Assembly (NCBI GenBank): GCA_017470935.1
Contig: JAFUXG010000032.1
Coordinates: 1-35,931 of the forward strand
Direction: 5' to 3'
DNA: 35,931 bases
Source: Lachnospiraceae bacterium
GTDB taxonomy: Bacteria > Bacillota > Clostridia > Lachnospirales > Lachnospiraceae
Shown here: positions 1-7,639 of the stretch, piece after piece
How the letters are laid out: every line of letters starts with the position of its first letter
How positions within the stretch are numbered: the stretch's first letter is position 1
Position numbers and translations under genes: made by a program
The notes under the pieces: model-generated
Told to the model about the DNA's origin: nothing
What the model saw: the letters and a program-made list of their open reading frames with translations, nothing else
The model's database searches: none

Positions 1-221
1 CTGACAGTATGGTGCGTTTTGTATGACATCTGGGAGGTGATTAGAGTTTCTTAGTATCCCTAAAATCACCAGCGGATGCGAGGCATGGATGCCGAGCAGG
101 TGCGCCGGAGCCATGGATGGCGACTAAGCACCTTGCCGCGCACATCATCAAAGCTTTAACGGGATACTTAGAAACTCTTATCACCGTACAGAAAGTCATA
201 CAAAATGCACCATGCTGATAG
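1..221. repeat. Large imperfect inverted-repeat element with internal branched fold (MITE-like or structured RNA)
   Basis: Bases 10-60 match the reverse complement of 161-212 at about 44 of 52 aligned positions, and pairing continues with gaps out to bases 1 and 221, so the element may extend beyond the window. The 100-base centre contains two near-identical mini hairpins, GGCATGGATGCC (82-93) and GCCATGGATGGC (110-121). The second is enclosed by a six-base-pair stem, AGGTGC (98-103) with GCACCT (128-133). An outer stem is possible between 75-80 and 139-146. The centre is visibly more GC-rich than its surroundings. It begins 47 bases beyond the spoIVA stop codon, so it could form the 3' end of that transcript. 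There is no open frame of note and no T-run typical of a terminator. Whether it is a miniature transposon, an interspersed repeat or an RNA cannot be decided from one copy. Confidence 0.75.
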
Positions 222-267
222 CTTACCTGCGTCCGCCATACGAAAACAAAACTGCACTAAACAGTAA

Positions 268-1743
268 TTATATTATTATAAAGACCATCCCACCATTACT
301 GTCATTGATGATCTTCTCCATAGTATCCTGCAGCTTGATCTGGGACTCATCATTTATCTTGTTGGACTTGGATATAAGACCCTCCTCCACCATCTGCTCA
401 ACCGTCTTACCGAATATGTTAATGTTCCATAAAGCCTCCGGCGAATTTTTCATCTGATCCTTCATGTTGTTAAGGAAATCCTTCGCCTGTTCTTCAGTTC
501 CCACAATCGGTGCTATTTCAGTAGATACGTTAGCCTTGATGAAATGAAGTGACGGGGCATTTGCCTTGATCTTGATACCGTACTTGCTGCCATGCTTGAT
601 AAGCTCAGGATCTGCAAGAGTAATATTTTCCTTCTCCGGCATTACAAGTCCATATCCCTTCATCTGAACACTTTCCATAGCATCTGCCACCCTGCTATAT
701 TCCTTTCTTCTGCCTGCCACATCCTTAAGCAGCCTTAAGAAATCGTATTCATTTTCCACCGGAGCATCAAGCAGTCCCGACAGCATATCATAGTAATACT
801 TCTCAGGAATATTGATATTGAAATCAACTGTTCCATCCTTGAGATCAAGGCTGGAAACATTGGCATCACATATGTATTCACTGTCTGCCTGCCGGGTCTC
901 ATATACATGCTTCATGCTGGAAACATCCTCTAACACCTGTCTTGCATAATCAAGCAGTGCCTGCTTTATAGGGCTTTCTATGTCTAAGGTCTCTGCCCAC
1001 CGTGGAATAAAGAATCGGATCTGGCTTATTGGGAATTCCAGCAATATGTTTTTCAAAATTTCAATAATATCTCTGCTTTTTAACTGGTCACAGTTGACAG
1101 GAAGCACCTTGACTCCATACTGATTTGTCAGCTTATCTGCCATATCAGCCACCTCGGGGCTTGCAGGCCGCACGCTGTTAAGTATAACAATAAATGGTTT
1201 CCCAAGCGCCTTCATTTCTCCGATTATCTCTGCTTCAACCGGTGCAAAATCTTCTCTGTCAATATCTCCAAAGGAACCATCACCTGTCATTATAATTCCG
1301 ATGGTGGCGTGGTCCGTCATTACCTTTTTAGTACCTATATGAGCAGCCTTTGTAAATGGAATCTCATAGTCATACCAGGGTGTCTTTACAAGTCTTTCTC
1401 TGTCATCCTCAAGATGTCCCGTGGCTCCCTCCACCATATATCCAACACAGTCTACAAGGCGAACATTAACTGATGTCTCATCATTTAATGCAATCTCACA
1501 GGCTTCCTTTGGTATGAATTTAGGCTCTGTGGTGGTTATAGTCCTGCCCGAGCCGCTTTGTGGAAGCTCATCCACTGTACGCTGCTTCTCCGGTCCATCC
1601 TCCATTCTTGGCAGTACAAGATTCTCCATAAACCTTTTAATAAATGTAGACTTTCCTGTTCTTACCGGTCCCACAACACCTATGTACATATCACCGCCGG
1701 TACGGTCCTTTATATCTGCATAAACGTCAAACTGCTCCTTCAT
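268..1743 (-). CDS. spoIVA: Stage IV sporulation protein A (SpoIVA), spore coat morphogenetic ATPase
   Basis: SpoIVA is the ATPase that polymerises on the outer forespore surface and forms the basement layer of the spore coat. The 491-residue product has nearly the usual length (about 492 in Bacillus). A Walker A motif GPVRTGKST lies at residues 25-33, followed by the family-typical middle domain and the hydrophobic C-terminal tail ending GGMVFIII, the region that in Bacillus anchors the protein to SpoVM. The ATG has a strong AAGGAGG site. It is the last gene after der-plsY-gpsA, an order resembling Bacillus (der, gpsA, spoIVA). The 149-base upstream spacer holds a possible sigma-E promoter, so it is probably also transcribed on its own during sporulation. 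Identification is secure; the sporulation ability of the strain is an inference. Confidence 0.96.
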   Translation of the reverse strand: MKEQFDVYADIKDRTGGDMYIGVVGPVRTGKSTFIKRFMENLVLPRMEDGPEKQRTVDELPQSGSGRTITTTEPKFIPKEACEIALNDETSVNVRLVDCVGYMVEGATGHLEDDRERLVKTPWYDYEIPFTKAAHIGTKKVMTDHATIGIIMTGDGSFGDIDREDFAPVEAEIIGEMKALGKPFIVILNSVRPASPEVADMADKLTNQYGVKVLPVNCDQLKSRDIIEILKNILLEFPISQIRFFIPRWAETLDIESPIKQALLDYARQVLEDVSSMKHVYETRQADSEYICDANVSSLDLKDGTVDFNINIPEKYYYDMLSGLLDAPVENEYDFLRLLKDVAGRRKEYSRVADAMESVQMKGYGLVMPEKENITLADPELIKHGSKYGIKIKANAPSLHFIKANVSTEIAPIVGTEEQAKDFLNNMKDQMKNSPEALWNINIFGKTVEQMVEEGLISKSNKINDESQIKLQDTMEKIINDSNGGMVFIII

Positions 1744-1781
1744 AATATCCTCCTTAAAATAATCATAGTTATCCTAAAAAG

Positions 1782-1810
1782 AATATATGCGGGAGCAGTC
1801 CTCATTATTC
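1782..1810 (-). promoter_or_regulatory. Possible sigma-E-type promoter of spoIVA
   Basis: Read on the minus strand, GAATAAT (1804-1810) is followed after 14 bases by CATATATT (1782-1789). This resembles the sporulation sigma-E pattern (AT-rich -35, CATA-type -10, 14-15 base spacing). It lies about 40 bases upstream of the spoIVA start. spoIVA is a sigma-E gene in Bacillus, which motivated the search; the match itself is loose. Confidence 0.35.
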
Positions 1811-1892
1811 CTATATCATTATTCTAATATTATAATTCTGACTTCAATATCTATCAGGAATTATCCTTATGCCGCGCCTTGTGATCTCAATA

Positions 1893-2900
1893 TCAATCCC
1901 AGCCCAGATTCGCAGATTCCATTGTTCTGTCGCGAAGAAGCAGGCCCGCGGCTTCTTCCCTTGCATTTACACCCTCGAACAGTACTCTGTTAACAGCCTC
2001 AACTATTGGCATTGAAACATTATATTTCTTTCCAAGCTCATAGGCAGCCTTTGCAGAATACACACCCTCAACCACCATCTTGACCTCATCCATTGCCTCA
2101 TGGTAGCTCTTACCCTGACCGATCAGGAAACCTGCATTTCTGTTACGGGAATGCTTAGAGGTACATGTAACGATCAGATCGCCTATACCCGAAAGTCCTG
2201 CTACTGTTTCAATATTTCCTCCCATAGCAATGACCAGTCTGCTCATCTCAGCAATACCTCTTGTCATAAGTGCAGCCTTTGTGTTATCACCATAGCCGAG
2301 ACCATCAACAACTCCTGCCGCTAACGCAATAACATTCTTCAACGAGCCTCCAAGCTCGATTCCTATAACATCAGGACTGGTATATACCCTGAAATAATCA
2401 TTCATGAATGCATCCTGGATAGTCTCAGCAACCTCTTTATCCTTAGAACCTGCAACAATGGTAGTAGGTATCTTCCTGCCCACCTCCTCAGCATGGCTTG
2501 GTCCTGAAAGAATACCTATTCTTGCCTGAGGACACTCCTCACTAATAATCTCCGTCATTGTCTTATAGGTCTTATCCTCAATTCCCTTAGCCACATCAAC
2601 AACTATAGTACCCTCCTTAATATAAGGAGATGCATTCTTCATTGTAGAACGCACAAAGGGGGACGGCACAGCACATACCACAAGTTCTGCATCCTTTAAG
2701 GCAGTTTCCAGTTCCGTAGTGAACTCTATTGTACTTGGCACCATAACACCCGGAAGCTTATCCCTTTGCTCCCTGTAATCCTTAAGCATAAGAACCTCCT
2801 CCGGATCAATGGACCAGACACACACGTCATGACCATTGCCACAAAGAAGTATGGATAAAGCTGTTCCCCAGCTTCCTGCACCTAATATACCAATATTCAT
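1893..2900 (-). CDS. gpsA: NAD(P)-dependent glycerol-3-phosphate dehydrogenase
   Basis: GpsA reduces dihydroxyacetone phosphate to sn-glycerol-3-phosphate, the backbone for phospholipid synthesis, in the cytoplasm. The 335-residue protein starts with the dinucleotide-binding motif GAGSWGTA (residues 7-14) and carries the family segments VAKGIE, LSGPSHAEEV and the helical substrate domain with LGGSLKNVIALAAG. Length is normal. The ATG follows AGGAGG at a good distance. It sits between plsY, the acyltransferase that uses its product, and spoIVA, so the spacing and shared strand suggest one transcript with der and plsY. Nothing unusual is seen in the protein. Confidence 0.97.
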   Translation of the reverse strand: MNIGILGAGSWGTALSILLCGNGHDVCVWSIDPEEVLMLKDYREQRDKLPGVMVPSTIEFTTELETALKDAELVVCAVPSPFVRSTMKNASPYIKEGTIVVDVAKGIEDKTYKTMTEIISEECPQARIGILSGPSHAEEVGRKIPTTIVAGSKDKEVAETIQDAFMNDYFRVYTSPDVIGIELGGSLKNVIALAAGVVDGLGYGDNTKAALMTRGIAEMSRLVIAMGGNIETVAGLSGIGDLIVTCTSKHSRNRNAGFLIGQGKSYHEAMDEVKMVVEGVYSAKAAYELGKKYNVSMPIVEAVNRVLFEGVNAREEAAGLLLRDRTMESANLGWD

Positions 2901-2953
2901 CTTTCAAATCCTCCTATAACTTGATACTATTCAAACACGTAATTACCTATATT

Positions 2954-2978
2954 AAGTCGTGTATTATATACACGGCTT
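2954..2978. other. Hairpin in the plsY-gpsA spacer
   Basis: An 11-base inverted repeat with one mismatch (AAGTCGTGTAT at 2954-2964 and ATACACGGCTT at 2968-2978) has a three-base loop. It lies between the plsY stop and the gpsA start. No T-run follows on the minus strand, so a processing or partial-attenuation hairpin is more likely than a full terminator. This role is inferred. Confidence 0.4.
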
Positions 2979-2986
2979 TCATAGAA

Positions 2987-3694
2987 TCATCCAGCGTTTT
3001 TATTAGAAAATATCTTATTCTCTTCTCCATGCACCAACCTTACTATATTCGCCTTATGCCTGTAAAATGCCAGGACACCAAACAGGAAAATAATAATATA
3101 ACATTCTGTCAGTCCCCCACCGCTATATGCATTCCCGGTCACCGGATTGATTATCATGCCACCCATTCCAAGACAGAGATATGTAAGAAAGAATAGTGTT
3201 ACTACAACAAGGGAGCCTAGTGAAACATACCTTGTAATAGCAACGACCACAATAAATGATATAAGACATACCGCCATTATCCTTATGTCAAGAGTTCCAA
3301 ATATAACTCCTGCGGTCGCAGCAATTCCCTTGCCGCCCTTAAAGCCCATATAAAAGGGATAGTTATGCCCAATAACAACTCCAAAGCCAGCCCACAATAT
3401 CATGGGATACATGATATGCGGAAAGAAATGAAGCCCAACATATCTGGCGGCAATACAGGCAATTGCAGCCTTCAAAAAATCACCGATGAAAACAACAAGA
3501 CCTGCACGCTTGCCAAGCACCCTTAATGCATTGGTGGTACCTGCATTGCCGCTTCCATACTCTCTTATATCAATTCCGTGAAGCTTTCCATAAATATATG
3601 AGGTCTGGATAAGTCCCAGACAATATCCCAAAACCAAACAAAGAATCCTAGCTGCTATCTCCATTTTAACTATATTGACCTTTCTTAATATCAT
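2987..3694 (-). CDS. plsY: Acyl-phosphate:glycerol-3-phosphate acyltransferase PlsY
   Basis: PlsY is the membrane enzyme that transfers an acyl group from acyl-phosphate to position 1 of glycerol-3-phosphate, giving lysophosphatidate. The protein is strongly hydrophobic with several membrane segments. It shows the first conserved motif GSGNAGTTNALRVLG (residues 47-61) and the second, GHNYPF followed by FKGGKGIA. The next gene, gpsA, makes its substrate. The start is uncertain. The ATG used here gives 235 residues, but an internal ATG at 3664 (MEIAARIL) fits the usual family N-terminus better; neither has a well-spaced ribosome site. The 112-base gap to der is more GC-rich than other spacers in the window. 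Confidence 0.93.
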   Translation of the reverse strand: MILRKVNIVKMEIAARILCLVLGYCLGLIQTSYIYGKLHGIDIREYGSGNAGTTNALRVLGKRAGLVVFIGDFLKAAIACIAARYVGLHFFPHIMYPMILWAGFGVVIGHNYPFYMGFKGGKGIAATAGVIFGTLDIRIMAVCLISFIVVVAITRYVSLGSLVVVTLFFLTYLCLGMGGMIINPVTGNAYSGGGLTECYIIIFLFGVLAFYRHKANIVRLVHGEENKIFSNKNAG

Positions 3695-3806
3695 TTATTC
3701 ATGCAGACTAACGTCTCCAGGTATTCATAAGCGTTCCACTTCTGTAAGCGCAGAACCAAAGTCCACCTGACCTTGTGCGCCACAAAAAGAGCGTATCAAG
3801 CAAGCC

Positions 3807-5135
3807 TTAATCCTTGTCCTTACGCTCACGAATAATGAAATGCAGGGGTGTCCCCTTAAAACCAAAGGCATCCCGAATCCTGTTTTCTATGTATCTCGTA
3901 TATGAGAAATGTGTAAGGCTCTTATCATTTACAAAAATAACAAACGTAGGGGGCTTAACGGCAACCTCGGTCATGTAGTATATGCGCAGCTTTCTGCCCT
4001 TGTCTGAAGGGGGCTCCTGCATAGCCACTGCCTCTGTAAGTATTTCATTAAGCACTCCAGTGCCCACACGCAATGCATGGTTGTCCACCACAATATCAAT
4101 AAGCTCAAATAGCTTCGGAAGTCGCTGGCCTGTTTTCGCAGATATGAATATGATCTCTGCATAAGGCATAAATGAAAGTATTCTTCTTATATCCTCAGTG
4201 AACTTATAGACACTCTTATCATTCTTTTCCGGTAATATATCCCATTTATTAACGGCAATGATCATACCCTTGCCCCGTTCATGGGCTATGCCTGCAATCT
4301 TGGCATCCTGCTCAGTCACACCCTCTGTGGCATCAATAACAAGCACGCATACATCCGCACGCTCCACAGCAGTAACAGTACGGATCACCGAATATCTCTC
4401 CAGCTCCTCCTTGACCCTGCTCTTTCTTCTAAGTCCTGCTGTATCAATAAATACATATTCCTTGTCATCTCTGACCACCGCTGTATCAATAGCATCCCTG
4501 GTGGTACCGGCAATATCCGATACAATAACCCTTTCTTCTCCTAGAAGCTTGTTAATAATAGAGCTCTTACCCACATTGGGCTTTCCAATAATGGCAATCT
4601 TAGGTCTGTCATCCTCCTCATCACCCTTTTCATCCATGGCAAAATGAGATACAACCTCATCCAGCATATCTCCAAGACCCAGCTGGGAGGCTGCGGAAAC
4701 AGGAAATGGATCTCCAAGGCCAAGATTATAGAACTCATATACATCCGGCATGAACTTATCGAAATTATCAACCTTATTAACAACAAGCACCACAGGCTTC
4801 TGGCTTCTTCTAAGCATATCAGCCACCTTGCCATCTGCATCCTGAAGTCCCTGCCTCACATCAACCAGGAAAATGATAACATCCGCCGCAAGCATTGCCA
4901 CCTCCGCCTGCTGACGCATGCTTTTCAATAATATATCATCACTTTCCGGCTCAATACCGCCCGTATCTATCATTGTGAAATTATAATCTAACCAATTAAC
5001 ATCAGCATATATTCTATCCCTTGTAACACCAGGTGTATCCTTGACAATGGATATCTTAGAGCCTGCCAACACATTAAACAGTGTAGATTTTCCAACATTA
5101 GGTCTGCCCACTATGGCAACTACTGGTTTGCTCAT
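3807..5135 (-). CDS. der: Ribosome-assembly GTPase Der (EngA)
   Basis: Der is an essential GTPase with two tandem G domains that helps mature the 50S ribosomal subunit. In the 442-residue product the first G domain has GRPNVGKST (10-18), DTGG near 58-61 and NKVD (120-123). The second has GKPNVGKSS (184-192), a DTAG motif and NKWD. A C-terminal KH-like RNA-binding domain ends in a basic tail. Length matches the family (about 436-440). The ATG follows AGGAG. It is the first gene of the der-plsY-gpsA-spoIVA set and diverges from aroC across a 320-base AT-rich spacer. A weak promoter candidate close to the start (TTGCAG, 17 bases, CTATAA) would leave a very short leader. Confidence 0.97.
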   Translation of the reverse strand: MSKPVVAIVGRPNVGKSTLFNVLAGSKISIVKDTPGVTRDRIYADVNWLDYNFTMIDTGGIEPESDDILLKSMRQQAEVAMLAADVIIFLVDVRQGLQDADGKVADMLRRSQKPVVLVVNKVDNFDKFMPDVYEFYNLGLGDPFPVSAASQLGLGDMLDEVVSHFAMDEKGDEEDDRPKIAIIGKPNVGKSSIINKLLGEERVIVSDIAGTTRDAIDTAVVRDDKEYVFIDTAGLRRKSRVKEELERYSVIRTVTAVERADVCVLVIDATEGVTEQDAKIAGIAHERGKGMIIAVNKWDILPEKNDKSVYKFTEDIRRILSFMPYAEIIFISAKTGQRLPKLFELIDIVVDNHALRVGTGVLNEILTEAVAMQEPPSDKGRKLRIYYMTEVAVKPPTFVIFVNDKSLTHFSYTRYIENRIRDAFGFKGTPLHFIIRERKDKD

Positions 5136-5330
5136 CCTCTTCTCCTGTTCTTTATAGAAAACACATCATATTGTCTGCAATAATAGATAATACCACAAAT
5201 TAACCTATGTAACTATATAATAACGTGCCGATTTTGTAAAGTTTTTTCTTTAATAATAAGAAAATTTTAATAAATTCATAAATTTCTTTGCACACTTATG
5301 TTTTATATGCTAACATAACATTAATAAATT

Positions 5331-5359
5331 TTAACATGTACATTAATATATATTATAAG
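5331..5359 (+). promoter_or_regulatory. Candidate sigma-A promoter of aroC
   Basis: TTAACA (5331-5336), 17 bases, TATAAG (5354-5359), leaving a leader of about 90 bases. A second candidate lies just upstream (TTGCAC 5288-5293, 17 bases, TAACAT 5311-5316). In such AT-rich DNA chance matches are common, so the choice is tentative. Confidence 0.4.
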
Positions 5360-5424
5360 GCTAATTATTTAACAAATATATTTTTATAAAAACAATTTTC
5401 TAAAAATTACCAACTTATATCCGT

Positions 5425-5454
5425 AAAAAGGAGAAATATAAAAAGGAGAAATGT
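5425..5454 (+). repeat. Tandemly duplicated Shine-Dalgarno segment before aroC
   Basis: A 15-base unit AAAAAGGAGAAATAT (5425-5439) is followed directly by AAAAAGGAGAAATGT (5440-5454), identical at 14 of 15 positions. Each contains AAGGAG. The second copy is correctly spaced from the aroC ATG at 5456; the first lies too far upstream to serve that start. Confidence 0.85.
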
Positions 5455-5455
5455 T

Positions 5456-6559
5456 ATGGCAGGCTCAACTATTGGTACAATATTTCGAATTTCAACCTGG
5501 GGTGAATCACACGGCAAGGCATTGGGTGTTGTTATTGACGGCTGCCCTGCAGGTCTTGCACTTTCAGAGGCTGATATCCAGCCATATCTTGACAGAAGAA
5601 AGCCTGGGCAGTCAAAATTCACGACACCAAGAAAGGAAGCTGATGAGATAGAAATCCTTTCTGGTGTGTTCGAAGGGAAAACCACTGGCACTCCAATTTC
5701 AATGATCTTATATAATACTTCCCAGCAATCAAGGGATTATAGTGAGATAGCCTCCTATTACCGCCCTGGACATGCCGATTACACCTTTGATGCAAAGTAT
5801 GGCTTCAGAGATTACAGAGGCGGCGGCCGTTCATCCGGTAGAGAGACCGCTGCCCGTGTTGCAGCCGGTGCTGTTGCCATAAAGCTTTTAAAGGAGCTTG
5901 GAATAAGCTTTACAGCCTATACCCGTTCAATTGGCGACATAGAAATCTCTTATGAAAATTTTGATGCAGATGAAATAACCAATAACATGCTATACATGCC
6001 TGACAAAGATGCATCTGAAAAAGCCGGAGAATATATAGAAGCCATTTCAAAGGAGCATGACTCCATAGGCGGTGTCATAGAATGTAGAATTTCCGGTGTT
6101 CCTGCAGGCATTGGCGATCCGGTATTTGATAAGCTTGACGCTAATCTGGCAAAGGCAGTAATGTCAATAGGAGCCGTTAAGGGAGTTGAAATAGGTGATG
6201 GTATTTCAGTATCTAAGAAAAAAGGCTCTGAGGACAATGACAGCTTTAAGCTCTCTTCTGATAATACCATTATTAAGAATACTAATCATGCTGGCGGAAT
6301 TCTCGGTGGAATAAGCGACGGCAGTGAAATACTTGTGCGGGCAAGCTTTAAAGCAACGCCATCAATTCTTAAGGAACAGGCAACTGTCAACAAAGAGGGC
6401 GAAGAAATTTCCGTTTCCATCAAGGGAAGACATGATCCTGTTATAGTCCCAAGAGCTGTTGTAGTTGTGGAAGCAATGACAGCCATAACCATATTAGACT
6501 CAATTCTAATCAATATGTCTTCAACAATCGATAATATTAAAGCATTTTATGATAAATGA
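5456..6559 (+). CDS. aroC: Chorismate synthase
   Basis: AroC removes phosphate from 5-enolpyruvylshikimate-3-phosphate to give chorismate, the last common step of aromatic amino acid synthesis. It needs reduced flavin. The 367-residue protein shows WGESHGKA (15-22), YRPGHADYT and RGGGRSSGRETAARVAAGA, all family signatures. Length is typical. The start follows the second of two tandem AAGGAG sites. No other shikimate gene is nearby, so it is probably a single-gene transcript. It ends at the bidirectional terminator at 6614-6650. Confidence 0.97.
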   Translation: MAGSTIGTIFRISTWGESHGKALGVVIDGCPAGLALSEADIQPYLDRRKPGQSKFTTPRKEADEIEILSGVFEGKTTGTPISMILYNTSQQSRDYSEIASYYRPGHADYTFDAKYGFRDYRGGGRSSGRETAARVAAGAVAIKLLKELGISFTAYTRSIGDIEISYENFDADEITNNMLYMPDKDASEKAGEYIEAISKEHDSIGGVIECRISGVPAGIGDPVFDKLDANLAKAVMSIGAVKGVEIGDGISVSKKKGSEDNDSFKLSSDNTIIKNTNHAGGILGGISDGSEILVRASFKATPSILKEQATVNKEGEEISVSIKGRHDPVIVPRAVVVVEAMTAITILDSILINMSSTIDNIKAFYDK

Positions 6560-6613
6560 TGCTTACAGATCAAAGCCTAATATTATCAATATCATTATAG
6601 AACATGTCAGCGT

Positions 6614-6650
6614 AAAACAGGCTGCAGCCATCAAGACTGCAGCCTGTTTT
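6614..6650. terminator. Bidirectional rho-independent terminator between aroC and the CAP gene
   Basis: A perfect 14-base inverted repeat (AAAACAGGCTGCAG at 6614-6627, CTGCAGCCTGTTTT at 6637-6650) has a nine-base loop. A-rich and T-rich ends let it work on both strands. It sits between convergent stops at 6559 and 6660. Confidence 0.92.
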
Positions 6651-6659
6651 ATCTGTTCA

Positions 6660-7634
6660 TTACTCTCTTGCAACTAATATGATATCAAAATAATTGATAC
6701 CGCCTTCGGTATATATTCCTATGCCTGATATATTAATATCCTTATCCAGGATAGCAGCTCTAAACCTGTCATCAATACTCATATCAGTAATAAGCCTGTC
6801 TATGCTATAATCAGCAATTCCGCCATAAGAGAAATCATATCCGCCAGACCCCTTAATTCCACGATTGCCAAGCATAGCCTCCACACTATCCCCATTCCCC
6901 TTAAAGCCATCCTTCAAGGACGTTGCCCTAATAAGCGCACACGCCTGTAGTCTTGTATCTATTATGATATCAGGCAGTCCAAGCTCAGCTCGTCTATTGG
7001 ATATATACTGATACACAGGATATAGGAGGGTTGCATTTTCATCCACACTGCCATCAGAGCTGAATATATATGTCACTCCATCTATATCCATTACTGCATC
7101 GCTAACACGCTTTCCATCCTCCTCAAGGTAATAGCGATATCCATCAACCGTAATAAAACCGGTCTTTATCTCCCCATCCTCTCCGGCATAGTACCAGTCC
7201 TCATCAATCTCAAACCACCCAAACAGCTGCTCTGCTCTTTTGTTAAAGTAGTACACCTTACCTTCAACCTCAACAAATCCTGTTTGAATAACACCTCTAT
7301 CATCAGTAATATAGAAAGCGTCATCAGTATCAATTACGCCGATTTGTATTACTCCATTTTTATCAGCATAATAATATGCCTCCTGCTCCTCTATATATAT
7401 TTTACCTGTCTGAAGATAGCCATCCTCGTTGAAGTAATACATAAATCCATCAATTTCCTGAAAACCAATGGCATTTTCTCCGTCATCTAACTCATAACGT
7501 TTTCCATCTTCATCCTCCTTCCATGAAGCATGTGCACTGCTATGCATCACAGAAATAACCAGCATTATAATAACAATGAACACAAGCGCCTTAATTATAT
7601 TCTTCTTACCATCAGATAATACATTAATATTCAT
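6660..7634 (-). CDS. Secreted CAP-domain protein with cell-wall-binding repeats
   Basis: A hydrophobic N-terminal segment (about residues 12-34, ending near SAHA) looks like a signal peptide. Residues about 37-200 are repeats of about 20 residues, rich in Gly, Tyr and acidic residues, of the choline/cell-wall-binding type (pattern G-x-YYF-x-x-G-x-x-x-x-G). The C-terminal 120 residues look like a CAP/SCP (PR-1) domain: NRRAELGLPDIIIDTRLQ near the start and a final FDIILVA strand. CAP domains in bacteria are usually secreted and of unclear activity. The gene starts five bases after the upstream permease stop with a poor ribosome site, which implies translational coupling. It is the last gene of an ABC transporter operon and ends at a terminator. 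The domain call is by eye and rests on short motifs. Confidence 0.8.
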   Translation of the reverse strand: MNINVLSDGKKNIIKALVFIVIIMLVISVMHSSAHASWKEDEDGKRYELDDGENAIGFQEIDGFMYYFNEDGYLQTGKIYIEEQEAYYYADKNGVIQIGVIDTDDAFYITDDRGVIQTGFVEVEGKVYYFNKRAEQLFGWFEIDEDWYYAGEDGEIKTGFITVDGYRYYLEEDGKRVSDAVMDIDGVTYIFSSDGSVDENATLLYPVYQYISNRRAELGLPDIIIDTRLQACALIRATSLKDGFKGNGDSVEAMLGNRGIKGSGGYDFSYGGIADYSIDRLITDMSIDDRFRAAILDKDINISGIGIYTEGGINYFDIILVARE

Positions 7635-7639
7635 ATACC

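Larger units (their letters stand above)
5136..5455. other. AT-rich divergent spacer between der and aroC
   Basis: This 320-base stretch holds no convincing coding frame. It is very AT-rich, especially 5195-5410, and must carry the promoters of both divergent genes. I see no T-box, riboswitch-like fold or strong dyad in it. The aroC promoter candidates and the duplicated ribosome site at its right end are listed separately. Confidence 0.6.

Noticed and set aside
3695-3806. Possible coding remnant in the relatively GC-rich der-plsY spacer
   Set aside because: A short frame is open on the minus strand but has no start, no ribosome site and no recognisable similarity.
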